This document shows positions 17,326 to 26,487 of a stretch of DNA of 64,000 nt, piece after piece (position 1 is the stretch's first letter; every line of letters starts with the position of its first letter). The notes beneath the pieces were generated by a model. It made no database searches. It was not told the DNA's origin and saw only the letters and a program-made list of their open reading frames with translations. The DNA lies in contig VRUI01000004.1 in assembly GCA_019456225.1 (NCBI GenBank), positions 47,049 through 111,048 on the forward strand. Reading direction: 5' to 3'. The position numbers were made by a program, and so were the translations under genes. The stretch comes from Planctomycetota bacterium. GTDB lineage: Bacteria > Planctomycetota > Phycisphaerae > Sedimentisphaerales > Anaerohalosphaeraceae.

Positions 17326-19119
17326 TTACTGTGGATTGGGCATACTGCCATCAGCAGCTATTGTCAAGGATTTCTGCTTTCTGGGAGGTGTCTTAATTTT
17401 TTCGACAATGGTCTGTGCATCTTGCTCATATGTCGTATTTTGGGAGTGAATTTTAATATCAAGCAACTCTTTCATGATATTGGCCATGCAAATAGAGTTG
17501 TTGCTAACACCAAATCCATCATGCAGTTGCTTGTAAAGTTTATACAATTTTGCATAGACGGCATGATTTCTTGCTATGGGCTTATATACGATCTCTTTGA
17601 TACCCGTCATTGCCGTTTGGGCCGATGCAAAGTCGTCGTACCCTCCATTTTGGCTTCCGGCGACGACGGCTGCTGCGATAGCCGAGCCCAGGGCGCAAGT
17701 CTGAGATGACCGGGAAACTTTCATCTCGCGGTTTAAAACATCAGCATATATCTGCATTAATGTCGGATTCTTTTCAGCGATACCGCCGCAATTTATCACT
17801 TCATCGACCTTGATGCCGTATTCTTCAATACGATTGATAATGGTCAGGGCACCAAAGGCGGTTGCCTCGATCAGGGCCCTGTAAATTTCTTCGGCTCGAG
17901 TATGTAAAGTTTGCCCTAACAGCAGCCCGGTTAATCGCTGGTCAACCAGAATCGTCCGGTTGCCGTTATTCCAGTCCAGGGCGAGCAAACCCGATTGCCC
18001 CGGTTGGAGTTTGGCGGCTTTTTGAGTAAGTGATTCATGCGAGCCCGCCTCAGCTCCGCCAGGTTGAATGTAATTGACATACCAGTTGAAGATGTCTCCG
18101 ACCGCCGATTGCCCTGCTTCTATGCCAAAGGCTCCGGGCAAAACCGAACCATCAACAATACCGCAGACACCAGGAATATCCTCCAGTTCTGCCGAAGTGT
18201 CCGATACCATGATGTCACAGGTGCTTGTTCCGATGACCTTGACCATTTTGCCGGGGGCAACACCTGCCCCTATGGCTCCAAGATGGCAATCAAAAGCGCC
18301 CATCGCAACCGGAATGCCGGATTTTAAACCAAGTCTTGCTGCCCAGTGATCTGTGAGGTTTCCTGCTTTTTCATCAATGGCGAAGGTTTTATCTGGCAAA
18401 TTCTGACGTAGCCGACCTAATTTCGGGTCAAGCTCTGCCAGGAAATCTTCAGCCGGATATCCTCCCCACTGCTCATTATACATTGCTTTGTGACCGGCGG
18501 CACAGCGACAGCGTTTGATCTTGGCCGGATGTTCTGAACCGGTTAAAACACCGGTAATCCAGTCGGCATGTTCAACCCAGGTATAGGCGGCGTCATAGAC
18601 CTGGCTGTCCACGCGAAGGCAATGAAGAATTTTGCTGAAAAACCATTCTGACGAATATGTTCCGCCACACTTGGCAAGATATTCAGGATGCTTTCTGGCG
18701 GCCAGATCGGTAATTTCCTCTGCCTCTTTATAGGCAGTATGGTCCTTCCAAAGCCAGACATACGCATTAAGGTTATCCTTAAATTCATCTTTAAATGCCA
18801 AAGGTTCGCCATCGGTATCAACCGGGATGGGAGTAGAACCGGTGGTATCCACCCCAATGCCAATTATCTTTAAGGCGTCAAATGAAACATCGGCTGTTTT
18901 TGCCTGTATTAATGACAGCTTTATTGTTTGTTCAAGCCCATTAAGATAATCAGCCGGATTCTGACGTGCTACATTATGATCTGTTTTATCCAGCAGTATG
19001 CCGGCCTGGCCGGATTCATATTGGTGAACAGCTGAAGCCAGTTCACAGCCGGTTGCTGTATCAGCAATGACACACCTCACAGAATTGGTACCGAAATCTA
19101 AACCAATTGTATATTGCAT
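17326..19119 (-). CDS. araB: Ribulokinase
   Basis: This 597-residue FGGY-family kinase phosphorylates L-ribulose to L-ribulose 5-phosphate with ATP. The N-terminal ATPase motif is '[14 protein letters not shown]' (residues 4-17), followed by '[15 protein letters not shown]' near 87, a '[13 protein letters not shown]' segment near 275, and the second ATP-domain motif '[12 protein letters not shown]' near 435. It is slightly longer than E. coli AraB (566), mainly because of a basic C-terminal tail. GGAG lies 6 bases before the ATG. It is the first gene of the minus-strand araB-araA-symporter-oxidoreductase run. Its ~220-base leader contains a short hairpin, and an operator-like direct repeat lies upstream. 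Confidence 0.95.
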   Translation of the reverse strand: MQYTIGLDFGTNSVRCVIADTATGCELASAVHQYESGQAGILLDKTDHNVARQNPADYLNGLEQTIKLSLIQAKTADVSFDALKIIGIGVDTTGSTPIPVDTDGEPLAFKDEFKDNLNAYVWLWKDHTAYKEAEEITDLAARKHPEYLAKCGGTYSSEWFFSKILHCLRVDSQVYDAAYTWVEHADWITGVLTGSEHPAKIKRCRCAAGHKAMYNEQWGGYPAEDFLAELDPKLGRLRQNLPDKTFAIDEKAGNLTDHWAARLGLKSGIPVAMGAFDCHLGAIGAGVAPGKMVKVIGTSTCDIMVSDTSAELEDIPGVCGIVDGSVLPGAFGIEAGQSAVGDIFNWYVNYIQPGGAEAGSHESLTQKAAKLQPGQSGLLALDWNNGNRTILVDQRLTGLLLGQTLHTRAEEIYRALIEATAFGALTIINRIEEYGIKVDEVINCGGIAEKNPTLMQIYADVLNREMKVSRSSQTCALGSAIAAAVVAGSQNGGYDDFASAQTAMTGIKEIVYKPIARNHAVYAKLYKLYKQLHDGFGVSNNSICMANIMKELLDIKIHSQNTTYEQDAQTIVEKIKTPPRKQKSLTIAADGSMPNPQ

Positions 19120-19206
19120 GTAAAACTCCGAATTTTCTGATTTTTTCGTCAGTAATCGATTATTTTATTTGAAATCCGTCTTTACGATACGGAAAACAGG
19201 CTTCAA

Positions 19207-19224
19207 ATCCCGATACATCGGGAT
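19207..19224 (-). other. Leader hairpin upstream of araB
   Basis: ATCCCGATACATCGGGAT forms a 7-bp stem with a 4-base loop in the araB leader, 88 bp before the start codon. There is no T-tract, so it is more likely an RNA-stability or dispersed-repeat element than a terminator. Confidence 0.5.
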
Positions 19225-19331
19225 ACGACGCTGGCATAATATTTACTATTAATAATCATTTAGTTGATTTAAGCATTATTTGATCATTAAAGCTTAAATT
19301 ATATTACTCATTATATTAGCTTAAAACCCAC

Positions 19332-19377
19332 CTGCAATGAAAGCCATTTTGCGTTATAATAAAACCAATTTGCGTCA
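19332..19377 (+). promoter_or_regulatory. Operator 1: 21-bp-spaced direct repeat over a promoter-like sequence
   Basis: Half-sites GCCATTTTGCGTTA (19343-19356) and ACCAATTTGCGTCA (19364-19377) are direct repeats at a 21-bp offset, two helical turns, as AraC-family proteins favour. A TATAAT (19355-19360) lies between the TTTGCG cores, with CTGCAA (19332-19337) 17 bp upstream. That promoter would read rightward. The araB promoter itself is not resolved. Confidence 0.7.
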
Positions 19378-19684
19378 TGCGTTAAGAAAGCGACTGCTTC
19401 TTCAAATTATTGCTTATAAAAATGAACTTGTGGTGAAACCGTCTAACTTGACCATTTGCATAACATTGTATTGTAAAATTTTTTGTAGGTAGTTTTATAT
19501 CAAAATGGAACGTTGTGTTTCTTTCTCTCTACAAGAAAAAGTCTTAGGGGATTTTGTAACCATCATAGAAGGTTATAATGTTCTTTATGGATGTAACTAC
19601 TTATAAAGGAAGGGTTTATGGATTTCTGAAGTGATCTGGATTGAGCAATCTTTCTCTTTATCCTTATTATGCTTTGGATTAAAT

Positions 19685-19730
19685 TTGCAAAAAATGACAT
19701 TTTGCGCTATAATAAAACCAGTTTGCGACA
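19685..19730 (+). promoter_or_regulatory. Operator 2 and promoter of the regulator gene
   Basis: TTGCAA (19685-19690), a 17-bp spacer and TATAAT (19708-19713) form the promoter. Half-sites GACATTTTGCGCTA (19696-19709) and ACCAGTTTGCGACA (19717-19730) repeat at a 21-bp offset across the -10 box. The end of the site is 12 bp from the regulator's start codon, so autoregulation is likely. Confidence 0.75.
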
Positions 19731-19742
19731 AGGAGCTGACGT

Positions 19743-20915
19743 ATGAAAAAAATATTGATAATTATTGATACTTCAAGGGCATCCGGTAGGAAGTTTCTTA
19801 CAGGAGCAGAAAGATTTATTGCCGCTTTCGCCCGTTGGGAAGTTATTGTTAAACCACCTGGCTATCTCATGAAATCACATATTCAGACCGATTCCTGGTT
19901 TAATATGGATAATATTGACGGCATGCTGGTCAGAGATGCCATCAATATTGATCCTATTTTGGGTATCAATAAGCCCAAAGTAATTAATGACACTCTTATA
20001 GAGTACGTGCCAGACGCTTCGACAATTGTGACGAATTCACATGATATAGGCCGGCTTGCGGCCGACTATTTTCTTGATTTAGGATATAAAAACTTTGCTT
20101 ACTGCGGTTTCACTGGCTTGCCCTGGTCTCAAAAACGATACGAAGGCTTTGCACAAACATTAAAAAGTAAAGGAATTGATAATTGTTATAACTATGTAAA
20201 CGACAACGCAAGCCAGGCCCATGCCGATAGCGACAGATTGAAGATGTCCCAGTGGCTTGCGAAAATACCCCGGCCACTATGTGTATTTGCCTGCAATGAT
20301 GACCGGGCAGTAACAGTTTTGGAAGCTTGTAAAATCGCAAAATTAAATGTCCCGGAAGAAATTGCGGTTCTGGGAGTAGATAACGATGAACTAATGTGCA
20401 ATCTTTCCCCGCCATCTCTCTCCAGCATTGAACTTGATTTTGAGAATGCCGGATTCAAAGCTGCTCAGCATCTCAATGATTTAATTCAAGTTGATGTCGA
20501 TACCAGGATTATTGCCGTTCCACCTCTGGAAATTGTTTCTCGCCAATCAACAGATGTCTTTGCAATTGAGGATGAAGAGGTAGTTGATGCTCTGATCTAT
20601 ATCAGAGATTCTTTCCAAAAGCCTATTCAAATTACCGATGTGGTTAAAGCGACATGCCTGTCAAGAAGAGAGCTTGAAAGGCGATTCAAGAAATATCTTA
20701 ACAAAACCATCAAAAGTGAAATTGAGGGTTTAAGAATCAATTTAATAAAAAAAAGGATACTTAATTCCAATGAGCCCTTTAATCACATAGCTCGCGATCT
20801 GGAATTTACCGATATGGAACATTTCTCTCGATATTTTAAAAATATTACAGGTCAAAGCCCAACACAATTTCGCTTGTCCCATACAAAAATAGGTCCGACT
20901 GAAGCAATACAATAG
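19743..20915 (+). CDS. XylR-like AraC-family regulator with periplasmic-binding-protein-type sensor
   Basis: This 390-residue cytoplasmic transcription factor has two parts. Residues 1 to ~265 form a LacI/periplasmic-binding-protein-like sugar sensor ('DIGRLAADYFLDLGYKNFAYCG' split over 100-122, 'FACNDDRA' near 180, 'VAVLGVDND'-type strand near 205). Residues ~283-385 form an AraC-type double helix-turn-helix, with 'LSRRELERRFKK' near 307 and 'FSRYFKNITGQSPTQFR' near 360. The layout is that of E. coli XylR, which senses a pentose. It is divergent from araBA, so L-arabinose is the likely ligand (inference). AAGGAG lies 7 bases before the ATG. Operator 2 overlaps its own -10 box. Confidence 0.9.
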   Translation: MKKILIIIDTSRASGRKFLTGAERFIAAFARWEVIVKPPGYLMKSHIQTDSWFNMDNIDGMLVRDAINIDPILGINKPKVINDTLIEYVPDASTIVTNSHDIGRLAADYFLDLGYKNFAYCGFTGLPWSQKRYEGFAQTLKSKGIDNCYNYVNDNASQAHADSDRLKMSQWLAKIPRPLCVFACNDDRAVTVLEACKIAKLNVPEEIAVLGVDNDELMCNLSPPSLSSIELDFENAGFKAAQHLNDLIQVDVDTRIIAVPPLEIVSRQSTDVFAIEDEEVVDALIYIRDSFQKPIQITDVVKATCLSRRELERRFKKYLNKTIKSEIEGLRINLIKKRILNSNEPFNHIARDLEFTDMEHFSRYFKNITGQSPTQFRLSHTKIGPTEAIQ

Positions 20916-20969
20916 CATACTCCGTATTTCTTGTTATTCAATTCCAGTAACTTAGCACGCGCGAAATAC

Positions 20970-21164
20970 TTACTCTAAAATCACATCATAGTAGACGGAG
21001 TGTCGGCTATAGGTTTCAAAAAACGGACGTAGTTTTACATCTTCGATTTGGAACTGTAGCTTATTGGAGTCTCCCGTGATCAATTGTCCGAGATTCTGTG
21101 GATTCAGATGTACGCTTCGCCAGTCGGTACGCGGGGCTGGTTCTTCGCCAGCCAGCAGGTACAC
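20970..21164 (-). pseudogene. 3' fragment of a GH127/GH146-type gene
   Basis: The frame ends 'RPFFETYSRHSVYYDVILE' and matches the last ~64 residues of the intact gene at 23303-26398 ('RPFFETYSRHSVYHDVILD'). The match starts abruptly near 'LLAGEEPAPRTDWRSV', and upstream the frame is closed by stops. It has no start or ribosome site. The fragment and the intact gene's 3' end (23303-23495) form a direct repeat around the gene at 21201-23255. This suggests a former tandem duplicate that was mostly deleted. Confidence 0.85.
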
Positions 21165-21200
21165 GTCCTTCAGGTTTAAGTGTGTGACTGTCTTGTTGCT

Positions 21201-23255
21201 CTACTTCTTTTTCTGTTGGCCACCTAACATCGTCTTGATAGCCGCTTCGCCACGTGCGAGCCAGACATCCATCTCGCCTTTGCCGCGATGCGCCCAAGCG
21301 TAATATGGGATTAAGAAGAGGTCGTGCTCTGCTTTACCAAGCAGCTGATTCTCATCACTCCACGAGGCCATCAGGGCTTTGCCTTGGATCACGACGATGC
21401 CGCCGAGCATCTTTTCCCGGAACTCACAGGTCAGTTTCGAGTTATCCGGCAGGATCAGACCATGCGTTTTCCCGTTATGGTCGGGCCACTCGGCGCAGAA
21501 GACCATCGGCCCCCGCTCAACGGCAACCCGGCCTCGATCCGCCTCGACCTTTTCGTTGGCGATCACTCTTCGGATCGGCATCGGCAGATTGAGTTTCACG
21601 GTGTCACCCTTCTTCCAGGTCCGGTCCAAGGTGACGTAACCCTTGTCCACCGTCATTGCCACAGGCTTGCCATTGAGTTCCAGCGTCGCGGTCTCAGTGT
21701 TTTGGCTCCTGTAGCGATATAGGTCCGAAGGGACCGGCGTATTCTGCGCCCAGCCCGGAATGCGAACCTTCATTGCAAAGGAACATTCGCCTTGCAGATC
21801 GACGGCCATGGTAACCGTGCCATCCCAAGGGTAGCGGGTCTCCTGGGTAATCGCGACCGTCTTGTCGGCAACCTTCAATTCGCCCTTTCCTGCCGCGTAG
21901 AGATTGACATAGAGATCGCGGCCTTTGGTGGCGTATTGATAGCCGGGAACCGATGCGATGAAGCGGGCGATATTTCCCGGGCAGCAGGCGCAGCCGAACC
22001 ATTCCGACCGTTCCGGACGCCGACCCGTGCCGCTTGACGAAAGGGTGTTGGGATAGAAAAACCTCTTCCCGTCGAGCGAGACCCCGTCAATGACATTGTT
22101 GTAAAGCGCACGCTCGAGCACGTCGATATACTTCGCGTCACCATGAAGCATGAACAGGCGGTGATTCCAGTAGACGTTTCCGATTCCCGCACACGTCTCA
22201 CAATAACAGTTGTTGCCGAGTGCGTAGTCCTCCATAAAACCTTCAGGTCCGCCGGGCTGACCGAGCCCGCCGGTGATATAGAGCTTCGTTCCGACGATGT
22301 TTTCCCAGATTTTGTCGATGGCGGCGACATACCTTGTGTCACCGGTCAGCGTGGCGACATCGGCCATCCCCGAATACATATACGTCGCGCGCACGGCATG
22401 GCCGACGCCCTTCTCCTGGTCGATGACGAGTTTATGCGACTGGTCATACGTGCGGCCGTCCGGACCGCGGGTATCGAGGAAAAACTTTGCCAAATCGAGA
22501 TACCGTTTCTCCCCGGTTGCCCGATAGAGTTTACAGAGTCCCATCTCGATGATCTGATGACCGGGCCAACTCTCGTTCTTGCCGGGACGGAACTCCTTGC
22601 AAAGCAGGTCGGCGTTCTTGGTGGCGATATTAAGCATCGATTTTTTGCCCGTCGCCAAATAGTGGGCAACCGCCGCCTCGTAGAAATGCCCCATATTGTA
22701 AAGCTCATGGCTCAAGAATCTGACTTTCTCCCAGCGTTCTTTTCCAGCCCAGCCGTGCGGCTTCTCGGGATTGATGGTTCGTGCGGTGTAGAGGTAGCCG
22801 TCGGGCTCTTGCGCCGCTGCGACCTTCTCGATGAGCCCGTCAAGATACTCTTCCATCTTCGGATCCGCCTTGACCGACAGACCAAACGAAGCGCCCTCCA
22901 GAATCTTGTAGATGTCCGTGTCATCGAAGCTGTAGCCGCGCACCTTGTCGTCTTCGAGCGTCTCGCCGCGAAGTTTCTTGGCCGCGCGTACAAAGTTCTC
23001 GACTCGACCGGTCTCCTCGCATTTTCCGAATGCGTAGGGGATTGTCACGGTGCGATTGGTTTCGATGCGAGGTGCCCAGAACGCATCGTTTAGATGAACC
23101 GCCGTGAAAGGGACCGGCTGGATGGTAGCCAGTTTGTCTTTCGGCTCTTGCGATTTGGCGACGGTAGGATACGCGAACACGGCCACGAGAATCATCAACA
23201 CGGCCGCTTCAATAACTGTGGTTTTCATGTTATCTTCAATAACTGTGGTTTTCAT
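21201..23255 (-). CDS. Secreted GH127 beta-L-arabinofuranosidase
   Basis: This 684-residue enzyme has an N-terminal signal peptide and the DUF1680/GH127 (alpha/alpha)6-barrel. The zinc-thiolate site of this family (one Glu, three Cys; one Cys is the nucleophile) is visible as 'CYCETCAG' near residue 350 and 'GCACCPGN' near 422. The C-terminal ~200 residues form the usual beta-sandwiches and end 'MDVWLARGEAAIKTM'. It should release beta-L-arabinofuranose, as from hydroxyproline-linked arabinooligosaccharides or related plant or algal glycans. The first 27 bp of the gene (ATGAAAACCACAGTTATTGA and the next bases) are tandemly duplicated, giving two in-frame starts, at 23255 and 23228; the first has the better ribosome site (AAGGAAG). 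It sits between two copies of another gene's 3' end. Confidence 0.92.
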   Translation of the reverse strand: MKTTVIEDNMKTTVIEAAVLMILVAVFAYPTVAKSQEPKDKLATIQPVPFTAVHLNDAFWAPRIETNRTVTIPYAFGKCEETGRVENFVRAAKKLRGETLEDDKVRGYSFDDTDIYKILEGASFGLSVKADPKMEEYLDGLIEKVAAAQEPDGYLYTARTINPEKPHGWAGKERWEKVRFLSHELYNMGHFYEAAVAHYLATGKKSMLNIATKNADLLCKEFRPGKNESWPGHQIIEMGLCKLYRATGEKRYLDLAKFFLDTRGPDGRTYDQSHKLVIDQEKGVGHAVRATYMYSGMADVATLTGDTRYVAAIDKIWENIVGTKLYITGGLGQPGGPEGFMEDYALGNNCYCETCAGIGNVYWNHRLFMLHGDAKYIDVLERALYNNVIDGVSLDGKRFFYPNTLSSSGTGRRPERSEWFGCACCPGNIARFIASVPGYQYATKGRDLYVNLYAAGKGELKVADKTVAITQETRYPWDGTVTMAVDLQGECSFAMKVRIPGWAQNTPVPSDLYRYRSQNTETATLELNGKPVAMTVDKGYVTLDRTWKKGDTVKLNLPMPIRRVIANEKVEADRGRVAVERGPMVFCAEWPDHNGKTHGLILPDNSKLTCEFREKMLGGIVVIQGKALMASWSDENQLLGKAEHDLFLIPYYAWAHRGKGEMDVWLARGEAAIKTMLGGQQKKK

Positions 23256-23302
23256 ATTATCTTCCTTTATCGTTACAGGTTATCAAGTTTTGCTGCGAGT
23301 CA

Positions 23303-26300
23303 TTAGTCTAAAATCACATCATGGTAGACGGAGTGTCTGCTATAGGTTTCAAAAAACGGACGTAGTTTTACATCTTCAATTTGGAACCGGAGCGCACCGG
23401 GGTCTCCTGTGATCGTTTGTTCGAGATTATGGGGATTCAGATTCACGCTTCGCCAGTCGGTACGCGGGGCTGGTTCTTCGGCAGCCAGCAGAACCGGACC
23501 ATAAAAAATGCTTGCGATGTTCGGTTGGTCCATCACCGGGCTGAGATGAAAGGTGAAGGGCATACGCAGTTCGATCGTGTCGTTCTTCTTCCAAATCCGA
23601 CTAAGGGTTAAGTAGGTACCGGGCGCAGGGGGATCATCAAAGGACATCTCTTTGCCATTGATCTTGACAAAGAATCCGCTTTTCGCCCATTGCGGAACTC
23701 GGACCTTGATATCAAAGTTGCCCGCTCCAGCCGACTTCTGGATATCCGAAATGACAAGCCGGGTTGTATCGGCATAGGGGAAACTGGTTTGTTGCCGGAC
23801 CACCACGTTACGCTCCGTCCAAGTTATCGTCGAAGGCACGTACAAGTTGACATACAAAGCGTGGTTGTCTATATCTCTGAAATAAATCGAATCTTGCAGC
23901 TTCGTGCTGCTTTCCAATGCCGTGCCGTTGCAGCAGGTGAACCCATCCATATTCGGGTTGCCAAAATGCTTTCGAGAGCCTGGTCTGAGCGGGACGTGGT
24001 AGGTATTGGCGGGACTATGTTCGGCAACGGAAGCGAGAATGTGGTTGTAGAACGCCTGCTCGTAATAATCCATATACTTGCCATCCGTTTCGAACATGAA
24101 CAGCTGGCGGCTGAGCTTTAGTAGGTTGTAAGTGGCACAGGTTTCGTTCTGTCCCCCTTTGGCAAAGCCGTTGGTAAAGAGCGTGTTCGGTTTTGCTGTG
24201 AAGCACTCGGCATTTTTGGGAGTACTCGCCCCGGCGACACCTCCGATGCTGTACATATAGCTGTTCGTGCAAATGCTCCAGAAGTTTTTAGCAACGCGGT
24301 AGTACTCTAAATTGCGAGTTCCCTTATATGTCTCCAGGGCACCTGTGATTTGCGGGATATGCTGGTTGGCGTGCTTGCCGTGCAGGGTGTCTACATTTTT
24401 CGCCAGGCCATGGTCATGGTCGGCATTGCCGAAAAAGAACTCGATGTTGTCGAACAGTTGGGCGCACTGTAGAAATTGGTTGTTACCGGTAATTCGATGA
24501 AGCCGGGCCATTACTTCATTCATGCCGCCGTACTCGCCGGCAATGTATCGATTCCACATGCTGATGCGTGTTGCCGTCGGAACCTTTTCAAGTCGTGCGT
24601 GAACCCAGAGGCCCATGCCCTTGGCGACCTGAAGTGCTTTCTTGTTTCCGCCGACTTCATAGCAATCGAGCAAACCGGCGATGATTTTGTGAAGTGTGTA
24701 ATAGGGAGCCCATATCTGGTTTTCCCGGCCGCCGTACGTGGCTCCCTTTTCGAGCAGGATGAATTGGTCGGGCGGGTAGGCACTGATAAATCCTTCGCCC
24801 CAATTCCAGTAGTCGGTACGAATTCCATCTGCGCTTAGGTCAGAGCTGTAATCAGTCTTGCCCGGCCCATGCGGTACGGTCGTTGGGTTCGCGTTGAACT
24901 TGCTTCCTTCCTTTACGGGCTTGCCCGAACGCTGGGCCAGGCCATGCAAAGTTTCGATCAGGTAATCCATCTTTGCCAGGAAAGTGGCTCGCAGCTTAGC
25001 ATCGTACGTCGTACTGGCATAGGCTTGTGCAATCGCCGTAAGATAATGCCCGCTGGCATGGCCACGCAGCTTGGTCGTCTGGCTGTCCCAACCGCCCAAA
25101 GGCTTGGCGCCTTGGGGCTGCGGCTGTCCGAACGCATCGCGAAACATATAGAGAAATCGGTCGGGATCGGTTTTTGCCAATGTTTGAATAAACTTGTCAC
25201 GATTCTTTATTAGCGGTGTTTTGCGTTGTTGGTTGTCGAGATTCAAAACGACTTGTCCCAGGGGAAATGGCTCTAACATGCGTTTGGGAGCCGATTCGGG
25301 GATCGCCAACTTCCGAACAGTTACGGTCGCCTTCGGTTTGAAGTCGGTACCGGGCACTATGCCGGTCACCGTGTAGGTTCCCGGCTTAAGGACTTGCTGA
25401 TTGCTTTGTGAGAAAGGCCAAATGACGCGAACTTTCGGACCTGCCACGCCATCGCGGTACACACCCTCGATCATGTGCGGTAACCGCGGCAGATGCCCGA
25501 CGGCGGTGCCGGCCGAGATGTCGGGGACTGCCTTGAGACCCAGGGCTTCGGGAAGTGTCGTGATCTCGGCATGTGGATCGGTGCCTGATGTCTGGATTTC
25601 GGCCAATGACTTTACATCCAATGCGGCAACTTCCGCCTCTGAAAGTGCACCGCGATAGATACCGGCTACCTGCTTACTTGAAAGAGCAATCGAATAGATT
25701 CTGAAATCGTGAAGTTTTCCGGTGAGGTGCGGATCGGCGCTGTAGTGTGATTTGCCGATGTAAAGATGATTTTTGTCGGTATTTTCTTGATCTAGGACCT
25801 GTTCGAGGGCAAGCTTTACGCTGGTGGCATGTCCGACTCGAACGCCGTCGGCATAACTGCTCAAGGTTTGAGCGGCGGGGTCCAACACGACGGCCAGGTG
25901 TATCCAGCGACCGGTCTCGACACGCAGTGATTTTGGACCGAATTCCGAGGAACCCTTGGAGGTAATGCAAACACGATAGCTCTTCTCTGTGTTATGGTCC
26001 GTAGGAGCGCAAGAGAAACTGGTCGTCTTATCCTGCCCAAAATCAAAGAGCCGCTGGCCGGGCGTAGCCGTTGTTAGATTAACCCAGGCGGTCACGCTTA
26101 TCGCCTCCACACCGGTGAGAGCCTGCGAAGGAATCACAACATATCCGCCATCCTTTCCGGGCAGGGAAAGGACTTTACCGAACTTGTCATCCCTGACATA
26201 AGTGCCCCTGGTTCCATGCAAGGTCGCATGGCGGTTGTGTCGCGATGCGTCTTTGGCATCACCGCTGAAGAGATAGCGAGCGATGAGGTCAGTCTCCCCA

Positions 26301-26398
26301 ATACCATCGAGGATCTGGTCGCCTTCTTCACCCGCACAAATTGTACAGTTGATTACAATTACCGATAAGAATGTCAAAGCTAGTGTCAAATAATTCAT
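23303..26398 (-). CDS. Secreted LamG + GH146/GH127-type beta-L-arabinofuranosidase
   Basis: This 1031-residue protein carries a signal peptide (1 to ~23), then a LamG/concanavalin-type sandwich at about 35-235 ('LIARYLFSGDAKDASRHNRH', 'LHDFRIYSIALS'). A short Ig-like linker at about 300-370 ends 'VRKLAIPESAPKRMLEPFPL'. The catalytic DUF1680-type domain at about 375-1000 has 'GGQNETCATYNLLKLSR' near 750 and 'FTCCNGTALESS' near 822, which give the Glu/Cys/Cys-Cys zinc site. The wording of these motifs is closer to the GH146 branch than to GH127 (from memory). The LamG domain probably anchors the enzyme to polysaccharide. AAGGA precedes the ATG. It is followed on the same strand by the GH127 gene, 47 bp away. 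Confidence 0.88.
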   Translation of the reverse strand: MNYLTLALTFLSVIVINCTICAGEEGDQILDGIGETDLIARYLFSGDAKDASRHNRHATLHGTRGTYVRDDKFGKVLSLPGKDGGYVVIPSQALTGVEAISVTAWVNLTTATPGQRLFDFGQDKTTSFSCAPTDHNTEKSYRVCITSKGSSEFGPKSLRVETGRWIHLAVVLDPAAQTLSSYADGVRVGHATSVKLALEQVLDQENTDKNHLYIGKSHYSADPHLTGKLHDFRIYSIALSSKQVAGIYRGALSEAEVAALDVKSLAEIQTSGTDPHAEITTLPEALGLKAVPDISAGTAVGHLPRLPHMIEGVYRDGVAGPKVRVIWPFSQSNQQVLKPGTYTVTGIVPGTDFKPKATVTVRKLAIPESAPKRMLEPFPLGQVVLNLDNQQRKTPLIKNRDKFIQTLAKTDPDRFLYMFRDAFGQPQPQGAKPLGGWDSQTTKLRGHASGHYLTAIAQAYASTTYDAKLRATFLAKMDYLIETLHGLAQRSGKPVKEGSKFNANPTTVPHGPGKTDYSSDLSADGIRTDYWNWGEGFISAYPPDQFILLEKGATYGGRENQIWAPYYTLHKIIAGLLDCYEVGGNKKALQVAKGMGLWVHARLEKVPTATRISMWNRYIAGEYGGMNEVMARLHRITGNNQFLQCAQLFDNIEFFFGNADHDHGLAKNVDTLHGKHANQHIPQITGALETYKGTRNLEYYRVAKNFWSICTNSYMYSIGGVAGASTPKNAECFTAKPNTLFTNGFAKGGQNETCATYNLLKLSRQLFMFETDGKYMDYYEQAFYNHILASVAEHSPANTYHVPLRPGSRKHFGNPNMDGFTCCNGTALESSTKLQDSIYFRDIDNHALYVNLYVPSTITWTERNVVVRQQTSFPYADTTRLVISDIQKSAGAGNFDIKVRVPQWAKSGFFVKINGKEMSFDDPPAPGTYLTLSRIWKKNDTIELRMPFTFHLSPVMDQPNIASIFYGPVLLAAEEPAPRTDWRSVNLNPHNLEQTITGDPGALRFQIEDVKLRPFFETYSRHSVYHDVILD

Positions 26399-26487
26399 TT
26401 TCAGGTCCTTATTGCAAGAAAATTGTCATCGTTATGAGGGTCGGCACGTTTGTTTTTCTGGTCACTCTGCTATCTTCTTGTGTCTGG

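Larger units (their letters stand above)
19120..19742. promoter_or_regulatory. Divergent control region between araB and its regulator
   Basis: This 623-bp AT-rich region holds two operator-like direct repeats (19343-19377 and 19696-19730), two promoter-like sequences and a hairpin. I see no convincing gene in it. Both the araB and regulator genes read outward from here. Confidence 0.75.

Noticed and set aside
17292..17351. Longer start for araA
   Set aside because: It overlaps the 3' end of araB and adds residues unlike other AraA proteins; the ATG at 17291 has a better ribosome site.
19505..19606. 33-codon frame in the araB-regulator control region
   Set aside because: There is no ribosome site and no sign of coding bias; leader peptide control would need stronger evidence.
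22143..23093. 316-residue plus-strand frame opposite GH127
   Set aside because: Antisense shadow; no start signals and no recognisable motif.
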